Positions 40,801 to 52,333 of a stretch of 64,000 bases of DNA are shown here, piece by piece. The notes beneath the pieces were generated by a model. The model did no database searches. It saw only the letters and a list, made by a program, of their open reading frames with translations, and was not told the DNA's origin. The DNA lies in the NCBI GenBank assembly GCA_027604505.1, contig JADIIX010000071.1, forward strand, positions 8,372 to 72,371. Direction: 5' to 3'. The position numbers and the translations under genes are program-made. The DNA comes from Gonapodya sp. JEL0774. Its lineage: Eukaryota > Monoblepharomycota > Monoblepharidomycetes > Monoblepharidales > Gonapodyaceae. How positions within the stretch are numbered: position 1 is the first letter of the stretch; the number at the start of each line of letters is the position of its first letter.

Positions 40801-43800
40801 CTTCGAGCTTTGGTATTCCCACATTGCCACGCAAACTGATCATAAAGTAGTCCCCTCGACTGTCCGAGGATTTGATGAAGCACTTTGCGTCCAATGCCTC
40901 CACGGATGTTGGCACATATTGTATCGTTATGTCTTTCGTTTCACTGGGCCCGATGATTCCATTCTCACCACTCGCCAGCGTTACCGATGAGTGTGAACAG
41001 GTGAATTGGACTTCGGCTTCAGCCAAACCTTTGTTTTGAAGTGTCACCGCACGACAGTTTGGTGTCATATACAGCGCGGTTCCAAAGTCAACCAATCTCG
41101 TGAGGCAGACGAGTTCCGGATATCCACCGACTCCACGAAGCTTAATATTGACAGGATCCAGATGGAAGGTTCCTTCCAAAGAATGTCCGAAGATCCGCAG
41201 CTTTGCTGAGTTCTCGCCTTCCCTTCGAGGCTTGAAGGAAACCAGAATTTCTACCTCGCCGTCTCCTGGTAATCCAAGAAACTGAATCAAACCTATCTAA
41301 CGTGCAACTGCGATGACACTCGGCAACTTACCCTCAAGTATACCTTGCTCAGGCTCAGTGGTGAATGCTCCATCTGAAGACTCAATGAAGTATCGGGACT
41401 GGAGAATCCCAATATTCTTTACATAGAGACTTGTGGTCTTGGAAACGCCAATTCGCAAAGTTTGAAAATCAATTATTGGCTTGGAGCAAAGAAAACGAGT
41501 TGAACCGCCAATTCCATGGAGGTCGATCTCAAACTCGCAAAAATTGTTCGAACTGAGGAGAAAAGTCGATGAGACCTCTGTTTCGGATATGACTGGCCGA
41601 AAGGTGACGTCTAAAGTCTGAATGCAGCCTGCCGCTAATATTCCCGATATCGGGAAAACATCGAAGGGGCAAGGTGCACCAGACACAGCAGAACCATTCA
41701 TATCGTCACTGGCATGACCATGGCGTGAGTATCGCCGCAAGGTGGTGTCCTTTTGAGTGACCTTCCACGAAACCGCCAGCTGTCCAGGATTCTCAAATCG
41801 CAGGGGGTATACCTACATAATCAACGCGTCAGAGCAAAGGCATACTGCATCCGTTTCGACCTAAAACATTATTGTGCAACTTACGAAGCGTCCCCGAACT
41901 GGCCTAACACTAAAGTCCAACCTCTTCTCTAACAGGCGGAGTGGCGGCTGTGCATTGCCTTGCACCAGAAGCTGCAGACTAGACTGTTCCCCCGCCCTTC
42001 GCTCCAGATCGACGCGCAGAGATGTTTGGAAGACGCCCTGTCAAGTCACAAAATTGTTTTTCACTACATTAGTCGATGACTGGTCCAAATTGATTTTGTC
42101 AAATAAAGTACCTGCTCGTGAGTGGCCACCTTCAAAACTAACTCGAAATTCTGTTTTGGTCGAAGCGAAATCGGGAACAGGGACTTAACGGATGGAATCT
42201 TGAGTCCACCTGCGGCAGTCGTTACGTCCAATCTCCGGCGCCGCTTGAGCACGTTGAGTCCCTTCTCGAAGCCTCTGGCTCCAGATATCTCTGAGTTATG
42301 GAAGTCAGCTTCGTCAAAATCTATCTCTGCAGAATCTTGGGAAGAATGAATCGGCCTTTCCCAGGGACCCGAGTCCGTGATTTCTCGACATTCACTCGGC
42401 GAACCAATGGAATAGGAAAACAATGATGGTGTCTGTCGCAGAACCATCGCATCCAGTGACTCTCTTTCGTCAGTGAGCGTCCAATTCATTCGAAGTGGGT
42501 CTTGTACCGATATATGAGTGATACTCACTCCCAAAGAACCCGCATTAATGACTTCGATTGCTTTAGTCGCTGATCCCTGCGAGGAAATGATTCCAAGATT
42601 AATGGTGTTGTGGGGCATAAAGCTAGAGATATCAATCTCAGAAGAAAAATGGGCATTCTGTGAAAGGTGGGGAGCTTCAATGGGCACAGCGACATTTGCG
42701 GTGATGAACTGTGTTCCCGATTCGCAACTGACACCAAGGGCTTTCGTAAACGAGAATCCCGATATGAGCAGAAGACTATTCCAGACGCCTAACTTGATTG
42801 GCCGAGCCTCCAATGTTACTTCGGAAGTACGGTTTGCCTTGAGCGACAAATGGGAGCCTCCAACGACCAAAAAAGGCTCTGACACTGCCAACAACAAATT
42901 CGCATCAGAGGACCAGTCACTTTTGATCCTCAGCGTTCGCGGTATCACTTCGTCGGTCGACACGGCTCCAAAATCGATCCAATCCGCTTCAACGACCCAA
43001 GAAGGTTTACCCACATCACAAGAGCAGCACACAAGTAGAACCTGTTGCTTCCTTTTCACATTGTTGCTAATGCGTTCGCCCTTCAAGCTTACCCGCAACA
43101 GTGGATCAACGTAGTCCAATGCTAGCAAAACGCTATTTGACCCTGCCTTTACTCCTTGAAATATGACTTCGAGAGTCACCATATCCCATGGACGCAGGGT
43201 CATCTTCGGGTGCGACAGAGAGAAAAATGATGTAGTGTCGGCCGCAGACGCAGTGACTGCTGGAGGAGCCGATCTTTCAGAATCCGCAGACCGGGGTACG
43301 CTGCTAGTCACGCGGCAATCCACATTGACGGTCCAGGGCGACTTGTTCCGGATCAAGATCTTCCTGGTGCTCTTGTTGTTCTCGTCTATCCCGGCAAACT
43401 TGATTTCTTCAGTTCCGGCTCGCGTTTCAGCAGTGACCATACTTCTGAAAGCCGCATACAGGGGAATTGTACAGAGCGAGTGCTTGCCGTCCATGGCACA
43501 AATGCTGCCAATCGCGGTTACTCTCTCCCTTCCTCCACCAGCAAGGGCATCAAAAGTCCCTGCGGTTATCCTCAACGGTATGTCAATCGAACTTCCCGGG
43601 TTCAAACTCCCATCAAGTGGAATGTCAGTTTCAAAAGGATACGACAACAGCAGGCAAAAGCGTTGCGCCTCCGACGAGATATTTGTCAGCGTGACAAGCT
43701 CGAACGCTGAATGCTCAACCTCATCAGTTGCAAGGACGAGTTGTTGCCGTTGTTCAAATGAAAATACTTCCGAATTCTTCACTAATTGCTCCGTGATGTT

Positions 43801-46800
43801 GAACGATTGGGTTTGAGTCCTTATTGCTGGAGGGGTCGCATGGGGATTCTTCCACCAGGATTGAAGCACATGAAGTTGCGGGTGGTCAGTATCACCAATG
43901 ACAATCGAATGCAAGTTGAAACTCTGTTGAAGTTCTTTTCGGGGATATACAACCTGCATCACAATCTCCCCTTGGACAATTCCAGTTACGGAGGGAGCGA
44001 AAGAGAGCTACATGCAATCAAGGAACATTCGAGAAATAAATAAATTTATCATGTCGCTCGATACTGTTAATTCCTCACCTCCACCATGGTCCTGGATTCA
44101 GCTTTCAACTCGAGCACGCCACCTTCCTTCCCAGAAAACTCCGGGTTGTTCGGCAGGGATTTCCATTCTCTCGCATCTTTCTTGACTGTTTCGCCTCCAA
44201 TCGGCTCACGATCCATTTGCTTTTGAACTCCGAAACCTGTTCCACTGTTGATAGCAACGGCAATGTCCACTGTTGTTGGGGAGATATTGTACACTGGAAT
44301 AGCGACGGTATATGCTCCCTTTGATCCCGAGGAGACTGGACCCAAGCATATGTCAGTCAGAATTGGGCAGATCACACTCGGTCCAGAAAATGCAGAGATC
44401 CAAATCTCCCGAGGTGACGATCCTGGGGCGAACACCCGCAAGGTCTCTTTCCGGATTCCCGACATGTTACTTCGAAATTCGATTGGAATCTTCATGAAAG
44501 ACCTCGGTCGGAGAAGAACAGGAAATCCGTGATTAACAACGATCTCTGCTGTGGATGTCTCAAATCCAACAGGGAGACTCCGCAACGGATCTGTATTTTC
44601 CAACAAAAGATGCCTCATCACACTGGGGTAGTCAATATCGACTGGGCCGAAGTCAATTTGATCATCAAACTTCTTCAATGTCTCCCCAACAATGCCCTTT
44701 AAATCCACTCTGTGCACTTCCCCACCGACAGTCACCAAAATCAATACTTCCTCAAAACATTTCTGCTGTGCTGTCCCTGTGTTTGAATCGTCTCCTGGAG
44801 CAAACTGGACCTCGATTTGTTTTCGCTCGCGAGCTGCAAGAACAATCTGACTTGAAGGTGTTACGATAAACACTTTCTGCTTAGACGGTATAGCAAGTGC
44901 AACAGTCACATCCGAGTTCGCAAGATTAGCGACTGTTATTGGATAGGTTCTTGAGGTTCCCGACGGACAGATTCCGAAGTCCAACTCTCGCGCCGACACC
45001 GTTAGTAGCGGAGGGAGATAGGCCCGTAAGGTAAGCCTGAACGTGCACGGCCACGTTAATTTAAGTGAATGTCTCCCAAGTGGCGGCTACAGTGACATAC
45101 CTCTCCATGCCCCACCCGTTGTATCCGCCACGTACCTTCAACCACCCCTCGACCACGGTCCCGCGAACAGCAGGCCACGACGAATTTGGACCGATAGTGC
45201 AAGTCAACCTGACCGGTACTGTTCCATGGCGAGGGACTATCCCAAAACTCGGCTGTACGTCAAACATCTTCGAGGGCTCCACCTGAAGATGAAAAGGCAC
45301 GTCGTCCGTAGTCGAGTTATTTCGGAGACAAAGTTCATGGGACAAAGGATGCCGATTGAACACTAGTGGAGATTGCGAGAGGTTGAATGTCAGGAGTTGG
45401 GAATCGATTAGTTTCTCAGGGTGACTGTGCAGCCTGGTGAACGAATCATCTTGCATTGCAGCCGGTGTAGGCGAGTCCTCTGACTCAATTACATTCGCCG
45501 CCTCCACCTTAGCGGAATTGGCAGAACGATGAATTGTCTTGGCGCGTTTGCGAGGCCTTTCCCAAAATGCAACAGATGTGACACCTAAGCCTTCTGCATA
45601 GGGACGAGACACTTGTAGGTTCTTTGCATGTTTCATTTTCAGAAAAGCTTTTCGCCGGGGCACATAGCCTAATGCGCCAACCTTCCGGAGGTCATCCTCA
45701 GATAACTTAAGAATAGCACTGTCCGATGGCAGTGGAAACCAAACTGCCCAGAAACGAAAAAGCTCTCGGTTCAAGACAGGAAGAAGTAGGTCTTTGCCCG
45801 TCGTTTGACTCGAAATTGATGGCATTTCGTCTTCCACCACATTGTCAACAATTTGCGATGAAAACGGTTGAGACGGTGAGTACGAAGGTAAGGTCGATTC
45901 CAGAGGATTCCCATCTGAACTAGTGGACGGTGGGGTGAGGGTTGTTGGACAAGCAAACACTTCAATGAGGGTCCTTATCAGCGGACGGAAAAAGAGCTCC
46001 ACACGAAGTCGATTTCGATTTGTAAGTGGGAGGTTTTGGGATAGCGACTGAAGAACTGCGATGATGATGGCCTTGTGTACCTTCAAGTCGGGAACGGAAG
46101 GAGATGAAGATATGACGGATCTAAAGTGAGGATCGACAAACAACAGCACCTTTGGGTGTAAAAGATCACAGAAAAGCCTATCAATGTACCGCATGAATTC
46201 TTCGTTCCCTCTGGCGTGAGCCAAGCCGAAAAATCGACTAATCGCGGTGAGAGCATGAACTTTTGCAGATATCGCGTGCGGGGCAATAAGCCGTTCCATG
46301 TTCACAAAGTCGAGATTCCTGGCTTCATTTTGTTCGGTAGGAGGAAATGCGCGCAGCAGCTGTGTGAGTGATACTCGGAACCCGAATGCGAGGACCTCAG
46401 ACTGGACAGACTCGCGAAAAGCCAAGCAAGCGTCGCCCAGCAGTCTGAGAGCAATGTTCCGGTTAAAAGGGATCTAATGAAAAGGAGGAAGTATTGTTTG
46501 AATTGAATTTTGTTCCACTCGGTTGTGTTACAAGAACTCACTTCATCGGCCGTTGCAATGTCACACAGATTCAAAATGAGCTTCTGCTGCAAAGAGATCT
46601 GTCGCAATTTCGTGGTTAAAGAATTTGAGATCGCCACGAGTCCCTTGAGGATGATCGTTCGGACGGATGGCTCTTGAGAGCTCAGATTGGGAAGAACCAT
46701 GGATGCCCACAAGGAATCCGAGTCTTGAGACGGTAGCATTACCTGACCATTCAGCGCAAATATCGCATATGCAACGAGCGTCAGGAAATGAGAACTGTCA

Positions 46801-46973
46801 CGCAATGTTTCCGGAGAATGATCAATGGTAGCAGGTATGCTCACTGTGTCAGACGCCAGCCTGTTCTGTCCACTTCTCAGGTCCTTCGGATCCGTCCATA
46901 TCAAAGGCGAGCATCGTATTTGCAGCAGAGATTCGGAAACCCCAACCGCTTTGCTGCTCATGCCGTGAATCAA
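34884..46973 (-). CDS. giant HYDIN-type ASH-domain flagellar protein with N-terminal helical repeats
   Basis: One gene of about 12 kb with many short introns, roughly 3,600 residues. ASH/HYDIN-type immunoglobulin domains are expected in axonemal (central pair, basal body) proteins. The first ~450 residues (from MIHGMSSKAVGVSESLLQ) look like HEAT/ARM helices, for example EPSVRTIILKGLVAISNS and AISAKVHALTAISRFFGLAH. From about 45300 down, ASH-type repeats recur with a shared core: LDFGICPSGTSRTYPI, LDFGICSLGSKCQREL, IDFGVCRLGHPFKKIV, FDFGHCMIGKNTVSAL, IDFGVCAIGTTYTETI and others, each followed by a small NxGxxP/N strand. The C-terminus beyond 35950 is a separate low-complexity region ending RMARTVGTFR. 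Frames join cleanly across the introns checked (41 bases at 41290, and those near 36090 and 46463). I cannot assign a precise orthologue (HYDIN, CFAP47, CFAP65 and CFAP74 share the repeat). Confidence 0.8.
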
Positions 46974-47124
46974 ATCTCGCTTGGTCTACAGTAATTACAG
47001 ACTGTTCGGACAGTTCGCTCCATGCACTTTCACACAACATGCATATTTCTTATGTGAGAATTTTTTTGAATGGACGAAGCAAGAATAAAATCTCCTTCAA
47101 GAACATTCACTGCAGCTCCCCCTG

Positions 47125-48451
47125 TCATCGTCGTCCCCCTTGTGTTTTCTTCGCCTTCGGAAATTTGGCCTTACAGTAGTCACAGTACCACGCTCCTTCT
47201 GGTGGTGCAGTCAATCCAACACACGTGTAGTGGTACCATTCAACGGGGCACTGTGGAGAGGGTAGTGCTGCCGTGATCAGATTAAAGACTGTAAGGGAAC
47301 AAGTACTGCCTCTCACATCTTCGTTGTCGCAGCCAATCATCTCCCCAAAGGAGGGGCGTTGGCAAATGCACCATAGCCGGCCGGCGTCCGGATCTTGCTC
47401 GAACCCTTCGACGAAGGGAAGTGGTTCCGGTTCGGGGACAATCCTGCGGGAGGAAACTTGCAGCGTGAGTAACATTCTAGCTTTTGCAACCACTTTTGTA
47501 TCAAAAAGCGGGGTGAGATGAAGGATACCACTCACTGTTGCTGCTTCACTCGTCGCGTCTTGAGTTTATCCAGGGGCTTGTTGATATTGTTGGGTTTAAT
47601 ACTTCCGCCCGGATTGCCGCCATTTCCCGCGGAACTTCCAATATTACCACCACCATTGGAAGTAGTACCTTCTATTCGGCGCCCTGCAGAATCAGATTCA
47701 AACGGTAAGACGCGGAGTGCTGGAGGTATTGTGCGGAACACCAACGTTTGGAGCCAGGGGAACCATAGTCCCCATCCCGTTTGGATGCTTGCTGATAGTC
47801 CACCTGAGGACGTTCTCTTCCCCCCCGACCGTACATGACCTGTTTTGTTTCGGGCTGCTCGAGACGGTGGTGTGTGGCGGAAATAGCTGAATGCCGAGAG
47901 GATATGTGTGCCTGTCTCCTAGAAAGTTTTTCTTCCTCATCGTAGCGATCCAGGTCGTCCTCGAGTCGTTCCACGACCCGCTCGGACATAGACTGTGCGC
48001 GAACGGTCGCCTCCATCTTTCGCTCGTCGTGCTCGCGAAGCTCCCTCAAGGCTGCTGCTAGAGATTCCAAACGCTGTATCTTTTGATTTGGCGTTAATTC
48101 CTCGAGTGATGACAGGAGGTATGATATTTCCGTCTGGGCCTTGTCCGCTAAACCCGTCCTTCAGTCAAATTTATGTAACGCGCTTCAGGAGAGCGATCGC
48201 CATCAGACTTACGTTTGACCATTGCTTCACGAATCGCTGTAAAACTTGATGCAACGCCATAAGGGAAAGATTCAACAGCATCCAAAAAGTCGAACTGGGA
48301 GAGATCTTGAGTGTGGACCAAGGAAGGAATAGGCGGGAAAGTTCAGAAACTCACCAAGAAGATCATCTGGGGCAAAGTTTCTCGGGACGATGCCATCGCT
48401 CAATATAGTAAAACAATATGTTGCAAACTCGAGTCCCTTCTCCAAGGTCAT
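47125..48451 (-). CDS. ING-family PHD-finger chromatin protein
   Basis: ING proteins are subunits of histone acetyltransferase or deacetylase complexes and read H3K4me3 through the PHD finger. The start at 48451 gives [20 protein letters not shown] and [12 protein letters not shown], spliced to [20 protein letters not shown], the N-terminal ING domain. A coiled coil follows ([40 protein letters not shown]), then a disordered linker. The PHD finger is complete: [30 protein letters not shown] and [12 protein letters not shown] (Cys4-His-Cys3). The C-terminus KKTQGGRR is a short basic tail. Five or six exons. Yng1/Yng2/Pho23-type assignment is not possible by eye. Confidence 0.87.
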
Positions 48452-48529
48452 GTCGGGTGCGCATGATCAACCGTTTAGCCGATTGGGTAACAAACAAAAC
48501 AGCCCTTCAACGGGAATAAATTGAACATC
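48452..48529. promoter_or_regulatory. short bidirectional promoter between ING and NOPCHAP1 genes
   Basis: Only 78 bases separate the two divergent start codons, so core promoter elements and both leaders must be compressed or lie in the first exons. No TATA box is evident. Confidence 0.5.
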
Positions 48530-49483
48530 ATGGACACACATCGTCACCACGAGGATGGTGAGAAACCGCGGGATTGTGCAGAAGGAAAAGCATCTAAGAG
48601 ACAGCGCCTGGAACCAACACAGACTCGGGAGCAGCTATTAGGTTCGTTTGATCCCTTGGAATCGTGGGTTCAATTTGCACGCTAGAAGATCGCTAACCAA
48701 ACACGGCACCTTTTCTAGGCTCTATCCTCTTTCGGGGAGATACTTCAGACATATGCCAACCAAAGACTGAGCGGATAGCACCTCCAACATCCCGTGGGTG
48801 TCTCAGCGATTTCACATTCTGGGAGCAATGATGAGACTCTCGCTACGGGCACAAAGTACTTGGAAGACTAGATGCATTTCTTCCTCAACTTGCGCTTGCC
48901 AACGAGAAGTTGCTGTCTGAGCTTTCATCTGATCCAACTGCCGCAGAAAGGTTCGACATCGAACAATTTAAGGGAGACGGTCCGTATGTGGAAATGGTGA
49001 GGCGAGATTCGTCAAGAAATTGCTTTTGTAGGAGATTTGTCTTCTAAAACGTTCCTTCAGAACCTGGGACTTGGAGTGTTTGATGTGGATGGGATTGACG
49101 GGACCGACGAAGCATCAGGAAGTGAAGAGATTCGTTTTCGACCTGTCGAATCCGAGGCCAACTTGAGTGATGCTGCGGGCATCACGTCCTTTTTCCAAGA
49201 TTTAGAAGGGAATGTGGGCGTTGAGGAACTGAACGGCGATGCAGACGATTCAGAGGAAGAGAGTGGAGATGACCAGGGTCAAGACAACGAAAGCGATGGA
49301 ACTGAAGAAGATGGCGACGTCGAAGGCAGTGATGAGGAGGGAGACACGGACACTTCGAACGACAGCGTCGACTCAGATTCATATGGTGGCGACGATCACA
49401 TGGAGGATATAGTTCTGGCACAAACTCTTCCGCACGAACGTACCCCCGAATCGAATACGCGTGACGGTGAACGAGGGACCTGA
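48530..49483 (+). CDS. NOPCHAP1: NOPCHAP1-like (DUF4598) box C/D snoRNP assembly factor
   Basis: NOPCHAP1 links NOP58 to the R2TP/HSP90 machinery during box C/D snoRNP assembly. First exon MDTHRHHEDGEKPRDCAEGK continues to EQLLG before an intron. The conserved core is LGRLDAFLPQLALANEKLLS, then FDIEQFKGDGPYVEM, and after an intron (acceptor CCTTCAG) NLGLGVFDVD. The pattern RLxxFLPxLxxAN...DIE...YxEMNLGLGVF is the DUF4598 signature. The C-terminal half is very acidic (EEESGDDQGQDNESDGTEED and similar), common in nucleolar proteins. The exon between 48720 and 48840 is uncertain. Confidence 0.8.
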
Positions 49484-49773
49484 GAGCGCTTGTAATGGAC
49501 GTGGGAAGGGAGTCAACTTCCCCCTGTGGAGTTCCGTCCAAGTTGTTGAGAGTTGAGGGACTTGATGGTGTACCAGGGATATGCATTTTTTGTTCTCGGG
49601 AATAAAATCAAATGTTTGCTCTTGATCTGCTTCGCCTGGTCGATGAAATTCGCTGTTCCTTTCTCTTCACACCTTCATTGGGGTACGTATTGTTGGCTAT
49701 GCTCCTCTGTATTGCTTTCCCTCGCAGAATGATGAGTGAAAATGTCTACTGCCTGCTCTTTCTAATAGCCACA

Positions 49774-51951
49774 TCAGCGTTTTATTCTCCTCCTATTATC
49801 GCTGATCCATGTGGACAAAGCTTTTTCTTTATCCCCTCCGGCCATTTGAACATACTCTTCCACTTCCGAGCGGAGACATGGATCGTCCGACGGATACGTC
49901 AGGGAATCCAGTACCCATGTTATTGCTGCGTCCAGGGTTTCCAGACTGACGTCACGCGCGACTTTCATGGGTTTCATTGAATTCACGAGCGCTGGCGTGG
50001 CATGATCAATGACGTGCGGCTTGCTGGACGATAGGGATACCTTGCCGCCGAAGAAAGCCGACAAGCGAGAAGTTGCGCGCGAAGCGGTGGTCGCTTGGCC
50101 TCCTTGCGCACTGGATGTAACGAGTTCATCATACGGACTTTCACACAATACAGTGTGCGATGAAATCATTCGAGCTCTCGGCGGCAGTGGAATTTGTTCA
50201 TTGGATGTTGTCGAGCGCCGGGCCCTCCCGAGCTGCCTCTCGTCGCGTGAGGAAGGTGCTTGCTCGATGGGAAGGCAATCCGACGAGCTAACAATCGAGG
50301 AGCTCGCACGATTGTGCATGGTGGATTGCCTGACACTGGAAGATCGCACGATGTTCCCTATTGATAATGCACCGCGGTTGTGTGGGTGAAGAAACAAAGA
50401 CGGTTCGCAATGTCTCTTCAGCCACTAACCACCTGTTTCTCCGATCCTGGCATCTTGCATACTCCTCGTCCATCGATTGAGGTTCGTGTCGCGGTCTTTC
50501 AATCTTGCCAGTATGTCTAGGTGCGTTCCAGAAACGTTGTCACATCCATCATATGCAATCATTCACTGTAACTGACCTGTATCGGTACTCCCAGAAAACT
50601 TTCTCATCTCCTCTTCTACTTCGTTTTCTGCGACCGACTTCCCAACATTAACTCGAAATGCCCTCTTCAGCACACCCATCATAGAGCCATCACTTCCCGC
50701 GAAGCCCCCCTTTCTACCGTCGTCCACCCACGAGTCTCTTCTATTCCACGGTCCTCCTCCACTCAGAGTATCTGCCGATCCTCCTGCCGAGGAATGAGCC
50801 ATCGATCCACGGCTATTCGCCCGAGTGTTGGCGTCCAGGAGGTCCCCGGTGGAGTGAGCTGGCGTCGGCTTTGGTGTTGGCGCTTTGCTCGGAGGTTTTT
50901 TGAGGATTCCTTTTGTAGGGATAGGTGAAGGAGTGGTGGCATTAGAGCGCATCAGCGGGGTCGAGGGAAGCTTGTCACTGGATACACTGGATTCCGCACG
51001 AGGATATGGCGGTGTACGGTTGTCATCTCCGTATTGGATAGACGCGGGATCGGGTTCGTGAGTCAAATCATAAAGATCCTTCGATTGAAGATTAATTTCT
51101 ATGTCCGGAGACACTGATGGGGTACGGTTGCGGGTGGCGCGACGAGTTGGGAGACTTGGGGGACCTAGTGTGACTGGAAACGAGTTTTCGGAATCGCAAA
51201 GAGGGGATCCAACAGGCTGCTCGCTGGTATCGTCTTCTTCCAAAATAGTTTCGATATCTTTCGCTGGCGCATGCGCAGCGCGAGTCCTTCGTTGCCCGCG
51301 ACTGCTTGTATAGCGATCCACCTGGGGCGCAACACTTGGTACCTCTGACACCCCGATTGAAGGCAAGGGCGAGGGCATATCTCGAGCGGCAGAGCTAGAA
51401 AGTTCGAACGTGCTGCTGTCGCCTGACTTTGAGGAGCGACGGGAACGCAGTGAAGCAGGTGGAAGCTTCATTTCCGGAAAGGATGCAGCTGGTTGGGGAG
51501 CGGAATCTTTTGCGGGCATGATGACTTTTATACGCGCCTTGGGCGCCATTGAAGATGTTGTGTGCGATCTGGTTAATGGAGGAAAGACCGGGACAGAGTT
51601 CGGGGTTTGATTTTGAATGGTGGTGCATTGTTGCATTAGGACTTCCTTTGATTTCGTTGATGAGAACCCGGACTCATCAAGAGGCAGGCATTTGAGAAGT
51701 TTGCTGACATCTTCGACAGAAAATTGCTTGCTATCGTTCTCTTGGGCTTTGGCTTCTAGACAGATGGTCAGGTCGGTTGTGGGGGGTTCCACGAGGGAAA
51801 TCATGGAGTTGGCCAACGTGGTTCCTCCAGCAGATTGCATGATAGAAAGAGATTCTGAAGAAAAAGATTTCAGTGCCGAGGCAAGAAAGTCTGTGAGGAT
51901 GGGTGTGAGTCGACGGGGGTGTTTGAGGAGGTATGGTAAATGACACAACAT
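49774..51951 (-). CDS. large disordered protein, function unknown
   Basis: Two long open frames (51951-50563 and 50397-49774) on the minus strand appear to be exons of one gene, joined through a short exon near 50400-50520 containing YARCQDRRN. The first is Ser/Pro/Thr-rich with a charged stretch (SSRGQRRTRAAHAPAKDIET), KGILKKPPSKAPTPKPTPAH and a more conserved-looking segment MMGVLKRAFRVNVGKSVAEN followed by EVEEEMRKFSGS. The C-terminus has a possible small helical domain, SLETLDAAITWVLDSLTYPS to KALSTWISDNRRRIKR. No family recognised. The start at 51951 is uncertain. Confidence 0.5.
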
Positions 51952-52333
51952 TCAAGGTATGATCACCTTCTGTAGACATGTCACGTTCGTGCATGAGATC
52001 TGACTGCTGTATGGCTGCTTCGGCTGGTCGTTCGGGAGTTGGCAAAGGGCGACAACAGTCACGAAATGTGAGTGTGCTTTGACTGGCAGAGCGCGTCTCA
52101 TGGACAATGGGGTACCTTTGTGATGACTTCTGTTCGTGCGAGCGAGCGAAACGCTCGCCATCGTTGCTTGAGCGTGTTCGGCTTGCGAGATGAGTGTCTG
52201 CTGATGGCCAAATGAAATGTGTAACTGATTGATGGGCTCCCGTGCAAGAATGCTTTGGTCCCGGCCCGTCATCTCCATCCGACAGTACGGTCAGAACAAC
52301 GACGGTCACCCACTGATAAAATCTCAGGTTTGC
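51952..52333. promoter_or_regulatory. divergent intergenic region upstream of SBP2
   Basis: About 380 bases between the disordered-protein gene and the SBP2 start. Open frames on both strands are probably leader or unspliced 5' exons. No defined motif seen. Confidence 0.4.

Noticed and set aside
52229-52333. Earlier start for the SBP2-like protein at MMGSRARML
   Set aside because: The extra residues overlap the upstream divergent region and look like leader; the ATG at 52334 directly precedes the acidic Ser/Thr-rich N-terminus.
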